Source of the DNA: Aspidiotus rigidus
Taxonomy: Eukaryota > Arthropoda > Insecta > Hemiptera > Diaspididae
DNA: 64,000 bases
Direction: 5' to 3'
Assembly: GCA_035079385.1 (NCBI GenBank)
Contig: JAVHKY010000004.1
Coordinates: 17,081,001-17,145,000 of the forward strand
Shown here piece after piece: positions 34,301-49,300 of the stretch. Every line of letters begins with the position of its first letter. Positions within the stretch are counted from its first letter, which is position 1. The notes beneath the pieces were generated by a model. The model made no database searches, was not told where the DNA came from, and saw only the letters and a list, made by a program, of their open reading frames with translations. The position numbers were made by a program, and so were the translations under genes.

Positions 34301-37300
34301 CCTACGGTGAATTGTTCAGCAAGAGCTCGAGTTTCAGTTCGTGGGGCTCAGCTGTGCAGTTGAAAGTTGAAGTTCCTTTAGTACCTATTGATGGTAAGAG
34401 TCAATCATTTTAGTACACCTCCGCTCTGTACTTACTGTGATTAATTTCTGAATTTGGTGTAGATAATGAATGCGAATGGCCAGATTCAGAGGAGGCAGAA
34501 AGACGGCGAACATTCTGTAACCAAGTCGAGGGTTACGGAAATGTGTGCGCTTGTGAAAATGCGCTTCCTATTACATTTGCCCCAGCTCCGGTAAGTGCCG
34601 TCATCCTCGAGTAATCAGAAATGTTGTATGATTGCGGGCTCATGTCGAGTTTATGTCACAGATTATCGATAACAAAGTATCAGAAGTACCTGTCTCGATT
34701 ATTGCGAGCAATAGACCACAATATTTATACAGGTGAGATGAATATTTTAAATAACGCGGATCAGAATGAAAATTAAGTTGTTGTATTACGTATTTATTTA
34801 TGCGTGTCGTAGGATGTTGAAATCGCTACTTTCGGCAAACGGTGTGAATGAATCTATGATAACAGTTTACGTGGACGGCTACTTCGAAGAGCCCCTCCAC
34901 ATAACCAAGCTATTCGGTATTCGCGCTGTTCAACACATGCCGATTGGTAGGAAAAATGCGAGAGTGTCGCAGCATTACAAAGCTGCCATCGCTTCTACGT
35001 TTAGAAAGTATCCGGAAGCTAAACATATCATTATGCTGGAGGAAGATTTGGACGTATCTGTTGATTTTTTCAAGTTAGTATTCGTTTGTTCAAAGATTCC
35101 CGTCTCGTGAGTCAAGCTTGACGCAGTGAAGGGAGGAATGTCGTTGTCACATTCTAAAGAAATCGCAGTTCATTTGATGAGAACATATTTTATAGCTTTC
35201 GATCTTTTATTTTAGTAATCATTTAACTTTATAGAGTGGGAAATCGACTGTATGTCTCACGTGAGGAGAAGCTAAACGCATAAACTTGCGATTCTGTTTG
35301 AAATGGTTGGGGAAAGTCTGGAAACGACTAAGATGAACCCTCCCTCTACGTAAGCGCTGGAGTGGGAGCGTGACAATTTCTGCCTACCCATAATTCTGTT
35401 TTATAAAATTAACCATTGTCAAGGTCGATAGATTCTAAAAAATGGTATTCTGGCGAAATTCTACCAAGTTTTTCAACAGCCCATATCCTGAGTCTTCATC
35501 CATAAGTGTCCTTGAACCCAAGTAGAGCTTCATTCTTCAAATGGATGGGAAGGTATAACTTTTTCGTTTCTTGATCTTGGCGCGCCAAAAACTCGTTTCA
35601 TGACAAAATTAAAATCATTAAATTCTCTTCTCTAGAAAAATTTGGTGATATATTGCTCAAAACGACACCGTGCACCGTCACAATGAATTGAAGAGCGTCA
35701 AGAGCGAACGGAATTGATGGAAAAAGTTCATCAAAGTTTGATTTCCAACTGAGCTGGACGAAGGAAATACGGCTTTTCTAGTATTCCATATTGTATACTT
35801 ATTCTCTTACGTGTTCTCAATTTGGTAGCGTTACTAACATTTATCGTATGGTCAACTCCCTGGAATGATGATGAGTATGAAATCTTGCTACATCCATGCG
35901 ATTAACGTTAAGAAACACTGCCAAATTGATAACACGTAGGAGAATAAGTATGCAGTGTGGAATACTGGAGGAGCCTTCAAACAGGGCAGATTCTCGAAAA
36001 TTCCAACAAGAACTGGCTTATAATGGGAGAATATTCCAAATATCTGTGGATGTCCTTGATATCGATGATTTTCCTCTTAGTTCTAGCGAAGTTTTTCGTT
36101 TAACAATGTCTTCCAGTAAATGTGTGCATTGAGAGGGGGGAAGTCTAGTGAATGTACCATTGAATGATTTGTGGACTGCCAATATATTATTTTCCTTTCA
36201 TGCCATTCAAGCATCTTATCAAAAGTTTCATACTTCGGTTCACCATTTGGACATTTCTATGTTTAACAGCGCCGTATTAAAGATTTCTGGTCATGTAGAG
36301 GCACTTGAATTGTTTTCGCTTCTTTAAACGTATGTACTTGAAAATATTCTCGGAAAGCCGTACATATTTTGGGAAGACAGAAAACTGTAAAAGTTCAAGG
36401 CTTCGGCCTCCCTGAAACCCTCCTACATCCCGGGCTGATATTGAGTAGAACTTGAGCAAATTCTAAACAAAATCGTCAAAAGGGGAACAAGTAGCCATGC
36501 GTCTTATAGAGAGTTTGAACTCACGATAATCATGCTTATATGCGGAAAGAGACCATTTGATCTTCTAATTAAATTTTTCCTGGTCAAATTTTAGTTACTT
36601 CAGTCAAACCGTGGAACTGATCGATGTTGATTCGACGCTATATTGCATTTCTGCGTGGAATGATTTGAGTTACGAACACACCAGTTCAGATCCAAGTGTC
36701 TTACACCGGGTAGAAACCATGCCTGGGCTGGGTTGGTTGTTGAAGAGAAGTTTATTTGAAGAAGAACTGGAGCCAAAATGGCCTACTGTTGAGAAAGTAA
36801 GTTACGCTTGTACATCGACAAGGTGATCTGAGAAAAGAGGTTTACTGCTACCTTCTCCTTTTCCCTGCTGATTCTTCGCCAAGGAGGTTGCGCTGTATGC
36901 GTGTGTCTTTTTTCAGCCTCCAATTGTGTAGACAGACTGTAATTTTGAAACAGAGGTTTGGTAGCTCACCTATCTGCTTTAGAAAATGTCCTTCCTCCTG
37001 AACAAAAACGAGCGCTCATGAGGATAACTGTGGTTCTTGCGACTCCATCTAAGTCGGCTATACAGGCCGTGATCTACTGAACTTCTACAAAGCTTAGTCT
37101 TTTTTCCTTCATGTCTGCCTTCTTGCTCTTTGTTCTGTACTACTCGTAGCTCGTATTTTGAAACATATTGATAGGCCACCTGTCCAAAAAAAATCTGGCG
37201 TTTTTGAGGCTGGCGGTGGTTCCTGCAACTCCATCTGAGTTGGCTTGACGGGCCGAGATCTCCTGAACAGACTTCCCTTCTCCGCCTTCAATTGGAACAC

Positions 37301-40300
37301 TTCTTTCATCTTTGAACCTTTCTTCTTTCTCCTTCCTGTCTCCCTTCTTCCTTCCTCTCTTGTACTAGCTCGTATTTCGTAACGCACGTTCGGTAAACCA
37401 CCTGTTTGCTTCAGAAAACGTCCTCTCCCCTGAGAAAAATGCGGCGTTTATAAGGATAACTAGGGTTTCCTGCAACTACATCTAAGTCGGCTAGACCGAC
37501 CGTGATATCCAACTCAGATTTAAAGAACACTCTAAAGCCTACGAGAAGAGTGACGCTGTCACCGAGCTGTTGTTGGATTTTGACCATAACAGTGATCGTG
37601 TCGAGATTAAGCTTACAAAAAACAGGCTCGAGAATAATCTTGAAGAATTCCGTCTCAGCATGAATACGTCACTCTTTTGAGCCATATTTCCTGCTCTACC
37701 TTCAATTCGAGCATTTCTTTCATCTACGAGCCTTAGTTCTCTTTCCTTTCTATCTTTCTTCTTCCTCGCTCTCACGTTTTCCTTTCGTGAGTCGCTTCAT
37801 CGCTTCGAAGTTTCTTGCTCGTTTGCTTCTGCTCGTCGATGATTCGCGGTGAATCGAAACCGTTCACAATCTCTTATATTACATGCTTGTAAATTAAAAG
37901 TTGATAAATCTGTCGCAATTATAGATAAGAAAAAGTCGAGGGGCATTTTTTTCTAATCCAATTTTTCTTACTTCTGATTTCAATCTTTTGGTGCGAAAAA
38001 GAAAACTGCTGGGTCTTCCTTCTCTAAAAACCCAATCTTGATAAATTCCTGTTTCAATTTCTTTTCAAGAACTGGGACTGGGATATGTGGATGCGTTCTC
38101 CTTCGATACGTAAGGACAGAGAATGTATCGTTCCGGAGGTGTCCAGAACTTACCATTTTGGTTCCTTGGGAATGAACGTGAATACGTTTTTTCAAGATAT
38201 CTACTTCAAAGGACATTCTTTCAACGTTCAACCATTTGTTCGTCTCAACAATGTTACCGAGTAAGCTAATTTTGTTTCACTTACTCGTCTCATTATTAAT
38301 GTGTTTTACGTTGGACTGTTTTCTATTTACATAAAATATTCTAATTTTTTTCAGTCTATTGAAGCATAATTACGAAGCTTTGATAACGAATATGATAAAG
38401 AATGGCGATGTTGTCGACCATAGTCGAAGCCCTTGCGAGAAGGAGTTCATTCCTGACGAGTCGGTAATGCAACCAATAATACATTCAATTTTGTAATGTT
38501 GCGTTATAACGAATTTACTGTTTAAATTCTTGATTATTAATTTACTCGAAAATTTCGCATATTTTGATCTAAGGACGGTTGCTAAAAAGAGATCTTGTTG
38601 TATATTACAGGATAAAGTGTTGCTGGTTTACATTAAGATGCTCCATTCTAGAGATTTTACCACGTGGTTGGAGGTAGCAAGGGTAAGTAAATTTTCTACC
38701 ATCATTGTAAATATTTTGACAACCAATTTTTCCATCCTTTAGTAGAAGTGAAGAGGAGAATCTTGTTTTGAGGAAAGATTCTTTTCCCTTAAACTTTTCT
38801 GCCTCAATTCTCCATCGTTAAAGACCTTCACATTTCTCAAAAAAAAGGAATAAAGAAAAAAATAAAAAATGAAAATGAAAAATAAAAATTTTGTGCCTTG
38901 GAAAACATTTATTTTTCACCCTTCCGTTCTCAAAGCATCACTGAATAGGCATAGATATTTTGCTCTGATATTGAGGTTGAAATCGTCGAGAACCAAAAAC
39001 TTTTGAATGAATTATAAATTTTTAGGAAGTTATATTCTTTCAAACTATCTTGATTTTTTCCCGGAAAAAACACGTATTGTTTGGAATAGGGGGAATCAGT
39101 AGATAACCAGGATGAAGCTAAAAAGGATTCTCTATATTTTTAGAAAGCTTTCTGTACAAAGTAGGTACCGATCTATGAGTTAATTGAATTGAAAGCTAAC
39201 CGTATTTTTCCTTTTACTACAGTGTTTTAAAATTTGGGATCTCGATGCTCGCGGATATCATAGGAGTATGTGGCGTTTGCGATTAAAGAAAAGTGAAGTT
39301 CTAGTCATTGGCGTTCCCAGTTCAGATTATTCGTAAGTAAATAAGCTACCATATAATTTGTCGATATGACGTGTCTCGAAATTCGAGTTTCAATTTTTTC
39401 GAACCTCCTAGTATGTAAATGAAGAATAGGTTGTGCTCCTTGCAAACGCAGTACTAAAAATTATGCTTAGAATATAGGTACGTTCTTTAGTCTGCCGTCA
39501 GATATTGAGCAATTTAAAATGTATATGAATTTTTTGTGTATGTATGATGATATAATTTTCACTACGCTGTATTCGACCTTTAAATCTGTATTTTATACTC
39601 GAAAGTAGAAAAAGAATCACCAGGAAAATAATATGTACGTGAAGGGATATTTTAAAAGCTCAGTAAATTACGTGTATATCACGCGAAGTGAAATAATGCA
39701 AATTAAATTACTGCAATTTAACATTCTAACACCGTCAAAGATAAGGACGATATAGGCCTGTATAAACAGTTCTCGCAACTTTGTGTACGATTTTCCTCTT
39801 CCCACAAACATTATGCGAAAACTTTTGTATACCTCATGAACCTTTCGTGAGCCTACTTTCTCTGAGAACGTCGACCTGAGCTATTTTCTTTTAATTCGAT
39901 ATAGTGACTGCGTTTCGTCAGCGTTCGAGATTATAACTTGGGAAATACTTTTTCGCGAGGAAGTGCTCATCAATATTTTTATCAACTTTTGGCGCTGTAT
40001 ATATTCCAAGTACGCTTTGAGCTCTGTATAAATTACGGTCTTTCTTCTGTCCTTCGATATCGTAGTTTCTGTCCATAAGGCTTCATTCATCGTTGAAGAC
40101 CAGTCTCAAGTGTTTCGTTTTAGAAGAAAAATCTTTTGCTACATTTATTATCGCCTTGCTCTGTCCTTTACGAAGGCCTTTCTGGACTAATTCTGATTGT
40201 GAAGCCTGTCTGCTAGACCTGATTTTATTGCAAGGTATTCGCAGGCCATGAAAATGGCATCATTTTTAACCGACGCTACTGTCGGCACTACCCCCAAAAA

Positions 40301-43300
40301 TTAATTTCTATAAAATGAAGAAATGAAATCATATAGTTTTCAAAACTTTCTTGTTCTACTCCTTATCTTTTAGTTCGGACTCTATCCATTATGGCTTGAC
40401 TAATGTTGTAATCGAGTTTGGTTAGATAAGCCAGAGTGTCAGGACGTATGCACTGCGTTCAAATGTTGAAGTGAATGTGAATACCTAAGGTGCGAATTAT
40501 TAAGATAAGCATATAATAGTGTGTAGCGTGTTTTTTCGTGCAGCATCGTGATTGCTATAGTGCGATATTAGACTTACATCAGATAATCGGTAACTACACT
40601 TACAAGCACTGCAAAGAAGAAAGAAGATGAACGAACAAATGAAGCAAGATATGAAAAAAATAATTGCGGATGAACTCAAGAAACAAGTAATAGAAGAGCT
40701 GAAAAGTGTGAAGAAAAGCATAACGGAAGCGAAAAAAGAGATTAAAGAAGAAATATCAACCTTAAGACAAGAAATATGTGAAAACAAAGAGGAGATTGAA
40801 CAACTGAGAAGTGAAATCGAAGAGCTGAAAATAGAGAATATCGAATTGAAAACAAAAATGAAGAAGACGGACCAATACCATAGGAAACAAGACATAATCA
40901 TCAGCGGAATAGAAGAGAAGGAGGAAGAAAGCGAAGAAGATTTACTAGAATCAATACAGGAAGTAGCAAAAAGCTTGGGAGTCCCCCTCGAAGAGTATGA
41001 TGTCAATACGTACCACAGATTAGCGCCCAACAAGCTTAAAAAAAGAGCCGTTATCGTCCGCCTGAATAATAGGTTGAAAACATCGAAACTAGTAAAAGCA
41101 TCTCGACTAGTCAAGCTGAAGGGTATTTATGTAAATAGCCACTTGACTAAGAACACCGTAAGTCTGCTTGCTGAAGCGAGAATGCTCAGAGATCAAGGAG
41201 TAATAAAATACGTTTGGGAAAAGGATTGTCAAGTTTTTGTTAGAGTTAAGGAAGACACCCCTGCAATTAGAGTCAAGAAATACGAAGACCTGAAAAATGT
41301 CACCGAGAAGAACGCTGGAATGAGCACGAGGAACGTCAGCCGCACAGCTCTTCCGAAGAAAACAAAATAGAACGAATGTAAGCCAAACTCGCTGTACCCA
41401 GTCATGCCTGGTCCGCAAGGGTACGTAAGACCACTCCCCTCTGCCACAAATAAAAGCAATAGAAGAACAGGTACAGGAATAAATTTAGATTTAGATTTAG
41501 ATTTAAAAATAGATATAGGATTTGAAACAAGAATGAGCCCTGGGAATGGAAATTGTAGAAACAAACGTAAAAAAGAAAATTTACTGCCTAATGAAAAAGC
41601 CCTACAAAGAACAAAAAATGATAAAAACTATAAGAATTTGCAAGAGGAAGTAAGAAATTTAGCAAGAAGAGATAGTAAAAAAGAGAAAGCAATAAAAATA
41701 GCCTCGATGAACGTGAGAACTTTAAAAAATAATGATGATCTAACAGAATTAGAGAAAGAAATGAAAGAAAGAAAAATAGATATTCTAGGAGTATCCGAAG
41801 TCAGAAGGGAAGGAGAAAAAATTATTGAAACAAAGAACGGGAACCTATTCTGCTACATAGGAATTGATAAAGGCCAAAAAGGGGTGGGATTTATAATTGG
41901 GAAAGAATGGAAAGAAAAAGTATCAATATTCAAAGGTATAAACGATAGACTAGCAACAATAAAAGTTGATCTAGGAAAAGACAATATAATTACAATAATT
42001 CAAGTTTATGCACCCACATCTTCAGCAGAAGAATGTATAAGTGATGAATTCTATGAAAAACTGAGCGAGGTAATAAAAGAGCAAAAAGTAAACAAAAAAA
42101 GTAAACTACTGATCATGGGGGACTTTAATAGTCAAGTGGGAAAAAGAAGGGAAGGTGAAGAAAGTACGATGGGAAAATATAATTATGGAGAAAGAAATAA
42201 AAGAGGGTGGAAATTGATTCGATTTTGTCAAGAACACGAACTTAAAGTTATTAACACACTATTTAAAAAGAGAAAAGGAAAGATGTGGACTTGGATCTCT
42301 CCAAATCGCGAGTATAAAACTCAAATTGATTATATGTTAGCACCGATTCAGGCAAATGAGATAGAAGATTTTGATGTGGTAGGTGGAATTAATCACCAAT
42401 CTGATCATAGAATGATAAAGTGTAAAATAACTCTCAATAGATGGCGATATGCAACAAGCAATAAGAACCAGCAAAGATTAGAAAAAAAGGACGAGCAATT
42501 ATACATTAAAAAGCTGAGTGAGGAATCAGAAAAGGAACAAGAAATAGAGCTAACAATAGAAAATATGAACTCAACAATAAATAAATGGATGAAAAGAGCG
42601 TCAGAAAAAGCAATCAAGGAAAGAGATAGTAATGATAAAGAAAAAGAAGGTTTGCCAAAAGAAATAACAGAGTTAATTAGGAAAAGAGAAGAGATAAAAA
42701 GGAAAAACACAACAACTAAGAAAGAGAGAATAGAGCTAAACCTAGTGTGTAAGATAATCAAAAGGAAACTCAGAACATACAATGATCAAAAAAGAAATAA
42801 AATGATAAGCGAAGTATTAGAAAATACAGGGAGTACAAAGAAGATAAGGAAAAATCTAGTTATAGGAAAGAACTGGATATCATATCTTGAAGACAAGAAG
42901 GGAAGAAAAATCTATGACAGAATAGGAATAAATAATATAGCCACAGAATTCTATCAACAATTGAACGAAGATCCTGACAATGATTTAGAAAATTCAGAAA
43001 TGAGAGAAAATCCACCTAATATCCCACATATCACAGAGGAAGAAGTAGAACAAGTGGTGAAAGGATTAAAAAGTGAGAAGGCAACAGGGTCTGATAATAT
43101 CTTGAATGAGCATATTAAATATGGAGGAAAAATCATTATAAAATACCTAGCAGAATTATACAATCTAATAATACAGGAAATAAAGATTCCAAAAGATTGG
43201 TGCTTGACAGATATAATAATACTATATAAAAAAGGTGATATACACAATATCGAAAATTATAGACCCCTAAGCCTAGGATCTGCTCCTGCAAAAGTTTTTG

Positions 43301-46300
43301 CAAAAGTAATTACCAACAGAATAAGGAATATATTGGAAACCCAACAACCGATGGAACAAGCTGGTTTTAGAAGGAATTTTTCTACAATAGACAACTTATT
43401 TGTAATAAACCAAACGATAGAGAAGTGCATAGAATATAATAGAGAACTATACCTAGCTTTTATAGACTATACAAAGGCATTCGACTCGGTAAAACATGAC
43501 TGTGTAATGAAGTCGCTGGAGGAACAGGGTGTTGAAGTAAGATATATCGAAATAATAAAAGAGATGTACCGAAAATTAGAGGCTAGAGTTAAAACAGATA
43601 AGACGGGGAAATATTTCAGAATAAAGAAAGGAGTAAGACAGGGTGACCCCTTATCGGCTTTGTTATTCAGCTGTGTTTTAGAGAGCGTTTTTAGAGAGAT
43701 GAATTGGGTGGGGAAAGGGATTAACATAAATGGCAAATATTTGAACAATTTAAGGTATGCTGACGATGTAATCCTCATAGCAAAATCAAAACAAGAATTA
43801 AATGAAATGATCCAAACACTAAACGAAGAAGGAAAAAAGAAAGGGTTAAATATGAATATTAACAAAACAAAAATATTAAGTAAAGGGAATGATAAAACAA
43901 AAATAATGATAGATAAACAGGAGATAGAAGAGGTAAATAAAATCATATACTTGGGACAAAACATAGAGATGGAAGAGAGAACTACAGAGGAGATTGAACG
44001 TAGAATAACCCTTGCCTGGAAGAAATTTTGGTCTTTAAAACACATAATGAAAGGCCCTTTCCCAATAAATGATAAAATAAAAATAATGAATAGCTGCGTA
44101 CTACCAACAGTTACCTACGGTGCACAGACTTGGGCTACAACAAAGAAAGACGAACAAAAAATAAGAACGACGCAAAACGCAATGGAAAGGTCAATAATGG
44201 GTATAAAACTAAAAGACAAAATAAGTATGATAAAAATACATAAAAAAATGAAAAATAGAAATGACTTTTTATATGCAGCAAAAAGGATTAAATGGGATTG
44301 GGCTGGTCACATATCAAGGCAGAACGAAGAGCGATGGACTTACAAAATTAAAAATTGGTTTTTGAAGGAAGGGAGGAAAAAAGGAAAACAAAAAATCAGG
44401 TGGGACGACGACATAATAAAATTCTTGGGAGGGAACAAGATATACCATAGAGTGGCTTACGACAGGCATGAGTGGTACAGGCTGAGGGAGGCCTATGCCC
44501 GGCACACGGGCCAAAAAAATGTAATGTAACTTATAATTTTTTTTCGGTTGTATAATTATAATAAAGGCTAATTATTAAATGTTGTAATCCTAATTTCTTG
44601 CTATTGAATATTCAGGCCTGGTTTCAGAAAAGGAAAAGGAGGCCTCGCATTAGGGTAAGAACCTAAGAACCACGTTGTCTTTCGTATAAGACGATCTTAC
44701 TCCTATACGGTCGTTGCTCAGGCGGCTCTATATTACATCGCTCCCTCTCAACTTTCTCACACCCCATATCTATGCTACCCTGAGCTCTCTTCTCCAAACT
44801 CGCACCACTTTCAACTTTCAAACCGTCAAAAGTTTCAAACTAAATGTATGTACTTCCGTAAAGTAGGTGGCGTTTTAAAAAATATAAGGTTAGTGTATTT
44901 TAATTGTGACGGTTTACTCTCGTCGCTGATGGTTATATTACGATTGTTTATTTTCACGAAAGCTAAATATTTGTGGCCCGACGGAGTAACTTTTACAGTT
45001 GGTAGTTCGTGGAAAGCTTTAATCTTCCCATCTTAATTTACATGCGAGAAAATTATTTCCCGAGCCAAAGCAAATTAATAAGTTGAATAACTCTCGGCGA
45101 GTGTACGTGTCGACCAACACTACAATAATATGTAGCTTATGATTGTACAACAGCGTGCTTACTGTATATATTCGAACATAGCGCACAACTTGAAAGTGAT
45201 TTTATTCTACAGAAAATCTAAATCGTTAAAGTGAGTTCTCCATTCAGCGCGGATCTGACATTTTCATTTCGAAGTTGTCAAGAGCTTATCGACTCTATAT
45301 CGCCGGGTGTTGGTACGAATTTTCGTTTAATTGAAAATTTACTTTTCGTGAAAAGCGAGGTATTGACGGCGCGGCGGCCATAGGGACAAGATAAATATAC
45401 GAGTATATTTTCTGTTTAATACAATCGGCGTATAACTCTGTGAAATTCTCGTCCACGCGAATTGAAGCAGCTTAGATGAGTGGAGAGTATTAGCTAGAAG
45501 GGCAAAAATTTGATCATTTAAAAACATATAGGCGCTCTTTCGCTCGAACGTGTGGAAGTAAACTTCTTCACCCGGATTTGAAGGAGAAAAGAAAAGAAAA
45601 AGTTGGCTGTTGAGTGGCGATTTGAAATGTTTAACCTCGATAAAGAGAGATTTTTTCTTGTTTCTTTTCTTGTCGGTTCAATTATATTCTTCTGAAGAGT
45701 TTGAGAAAGAAAGATTCTTTAATTGTGAATGTATAAATAAATTGAATCTGTAGAACAGCATGGGTTTGGTGTAAGACGAGGCTAAGAAGTTGCCTAACCT
45801 CGAATACAAGATTGTACGACACTAATTCAATTTTAAAAAGTAACCCTCATGGATTAACAAAGTATGTTAACTACATATTATCTTGAAAATTGGAGTCACA
45901 TAACGAATTTGAATGAGAAATCTCCAATCTCCATCCATTGTTCTTGTACCACAATGGGAGCGGGTAAGAATGGTGAGGAATAAAATTATTACCGTAATTT
46001 TATACTTCCTCCCCTTCTAATGCGCCGAAATGAGATTATGTCAGTATGATGTAAGCGATTTACGTAGAGGGATAGATATCTAAAAATTGGAAACGTTTTT
46101 TCGTGATAGACAAAAATTACAGAATAGTATAATAAAAACGGCTTTGCTATCACTTGCTACTGATGGTAGCGGAACGTAACTGTTCCAAAATAAACCATAA
46201 GTGATAGCAAAGCGGTTAGATATCTGGCCGCGACGATCTGACACCAGCGCAATTCCAACATCGGATCACCGTTGAAAAGTAGCAACCCTACAGAATCAGC

Positions 46301-49300
46301 AAAAACTGAGAAATCGACGGCGATCGCGACATGTCGATAGACCTTCAACGATGCCTTGTATCCGCCTAAAGTCGAGCGTATATAAAGCTGATCATCAATC
46401 GTGTTCCCGACAAGAAAAATACATCGTCCTCCGCGTTTTGTAATAGCTGAAATTCGTAACGTAACGTAGTTGGTCGCGAGCATTGTTCTGTTATTTATGT
46501 CATTAAAGCCAATCCCCAAAAAGCCTGAAGTTCTTTGTATCTGAAGATAGCTAGTCAAACCTTCTATAGACTAGGACCCGGATCTGGTCACGATATAACC
46601 ATGTCGACCCCTAATCGACTCGCTGTTTCGACCAAAAGTCGACTCGATTTTGAGTCGATTTAGTTTCACCCAATGTGGACCGCAAAAGGACCCAAAATGA
46701 CTGGAAGTCGACTCAAATCAACCTCTGGTTTTCAGTATCGACTCATCGTCGATATCGGATTTGAGTCGATTCCCAGTATTGCCGAAGACGTCGATTTTCA
46801 GTCGGTTTTATGTCTCTCATCGGCAAAAGACCCGCAGTCGACATTGAATTTGAGTCGACTTTCAGTATTTTAAATTCATTCAGACTGAAAATCTACGTTG
46901 ATTTCGAGTCGATTATACGTCACTCAGCGACAAAAGGCTTGTAATCGACGTCGAAATTTCGTAGATTTCAAGTACAATGTTTGATGATGTTCCAGAAGCT
47001 AGGTCAAAGGCGAGTCGTTAATTTTAACAAAAACATGACATCGATATTGTATGGATTCGACCATTGCTGCTCTGGTCAACCCCAATTAAGGTTCTCAATG
47101 TTCCTCGCCATGGTCTAATTATGACTACGCATTCTGTCTGCGATGCGAGTAGCAAAATCAGCCAACACACAGAACGCTCCAAGGGGATGACTGTTCACCA
47201 CTCAAGACCGACGTGTCTTTGGGGTCGGTTTTAAGTCGACCACCGTACATTACTAGAAAACTACAAAATCTTTACCTCTCCCACCACGTGCCAACGCAAC
47301 CTCATCCAGCTCCAGGTGCTGCTTCTTCTCGACCTCCGAGGTAATTTTCTCAGACTTGCGCTAATTAGAGCTTCCTACGGGCACTTGTCCGACTTCCTCC
47401 CTCCGAGCTCTCGGGGCGCGGGCCGTTTTTAGCGCGGTTCACCGGAGCCCCCAGCACCACCAGTTGGCTGAGTTCCCTCTTGACGCTGCCTATCAGGCTA
47501 CTACTCGCACCTGTCTACGTCCCAGTTGCCCTTGTGAGTGTTGCTTGTGCTCTTGTATGCAGTCTAAGCTTTTGACTTGGCCTGGACTACAGTGACATTC
47601 TCTCCAGCTGGCTTAAGTCGAAACAATGTTTGCATTTTCTATTCTTCTCTGGTCTTTGGTGGGAAATGATGAGATGTTATGTTGAGACTCAAACGACTGC
47701 TGAATTTCTGACATAATACTCATAATATCTTACGAAAAAGGATTAAAAATTTCAATTTTTGACCGTCAACTTTTTCAGTGAGGTGCCCGTTTTTTTTTTT
47801 GGTGGGGGGGGGGAGTGTATTCCCAGAAAATCTCCGGGTTTTCCCGGATATCCAACCTCACCTAAGGGGTCTCTCACATTTTGCGCCCGGGCCCGGTTTG
47901 GCTCTTGGCGGCTCTGCTTCAGGAAGACTTGAAAAAGTTGGACTGAAGAGCAGAGGCGCGAGAATATGAAGTCAATAGAGCGTGACTTCGTTAGGGTTTG
48001 GCGTCGTTAAAAAGCTTGGAAAAACGTTAATTGGGGAGCAGAGGCGCACACAACTGGTTTGGTGTGGTGGAAAGGGAAATTTTGCCTGAAGAGCAGATAT
48101 GAAAAACTACACGCATATAAAATACTAGTAAGTAACTTCCACGAATATCGACTCAAGAAAAAGGAGGGAAGTTGATTAAGCCACTCAACTTGATAGAACC
48201 AGCTATCAGAGGTTCCCCACTATCATTGCGCATGGTACTAGCCAGAATTGTAGTTTTTTATATTACTGAGCTTGTTGATCCATTTGTTCTGGAGAAATTG
48301 TAAGTTGCCATCTAAATACATTAATAAATCGAGACAAAGAGAGCTTGTAGTGGAGGCGTTGTTTGGTAAAAATGGCCACGGCGCCGTCCGCTGTCCTTCC
48401 AGAAAAACTCACGGGTTCTTTTCAACGGAGTTGAAGAAGGGGTGGTAGGGACTCATCTTATGGGGCACGTGGAATCTGAAAAATGTTGACGTACCAGATC
48501 TATGACGTCATCAAATTGTGATGTCATAGGCTCGGACTTTGGAGCCATATACTGTATAATAGGAGGGGATTTGAAAAAATTCCGGCTTTCAACCCCTCCA
48601 AGCTATAATATGTGATAATAGGGGGATTTATACTTTAAAAGGACGTTCTGAGTCTTATGGTGTTTAAAGCTTTGCATATCTGGCTCATTGAAGGGGCTAA
48701 ATAGGGCTAAGTCAATTCGTGTATGAAGCATTGCATATCTAATTACTCGTAGGGGCTATCTTTCAGGCTATATTATTATTATATACACCGACCACCGAGC
48801 TATATTGGATGGCCCAAAATGATGTTAACAAATAAATGGGGAAATGAACTAAATTTATTGTAGCGCAAAAACGCGAAATGTTAGGGGGCGTCCATAAATT
48901 ACGTCGAGCGATTTTTGTGATGGTTTTTCGACCCCCTCCACCCTGGTGAGATATCGTGAGATTTGCCTCGACCCCCCTTATCTCGCGTGAGATTTTCCGA
49001 AATGTGTATTTTTTCTTTACCTACGTTTATCTGTGCGTAATCGCGTTTATGTATTAAAAAAACCTAATTTTCTTGATCACATTTTATACCTATTCAAAAA
49101 GGTCTAGTTTAAGCCAGGTTAGCAATATCTTAGAATGTATTTGTGTAAGAAAAAAATTACATGTGATTTGTCGGCACCATCCCCACCCCCTTCCCCTCAC
49201 GTGAGTTTTGGTAAGACTTGGCTAGATCCCCCCCCCCCAAAAAAAAAAAAAAAAAAAAAAAAATGCCTCACGTAATTTATGGACGCTCCCTATAGAAATC

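Larger units (their letters stand above)
40414..44577 (+). mobile_element. full-length non-LTR retrotransposon (LINE)
   Basis: A 12-base direct repeat, AATGTTGTAATC, flanks the element at 40402-40413 and 44578-44589. Inside are a 213-base 5' UTR, ORF1, a 33-base spacer, ORF2 and a 48-base 3' UTR ending AATAAAGGCTAATTATTAA instead of poly(A). Both ORFs are unbroken. The AP-endonuclease-RT layout and the GHI...RWDDDI tail are of the kind found in RTE, Daphne and related clades. I cannot fix the clade without a tree. It lies in the last POMGNT1 intron in sense orientation. The intact frames and intact target-site duplication point to a recent insertion. Confidence 0.93.

Noticed and set aside
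42405..43247. Long minus-strand frames opposite the LINE ORF2
   Set aside because: Shadows of an A-rich coding strand. Translations are Ser/Ile/Phe-rich without domains.
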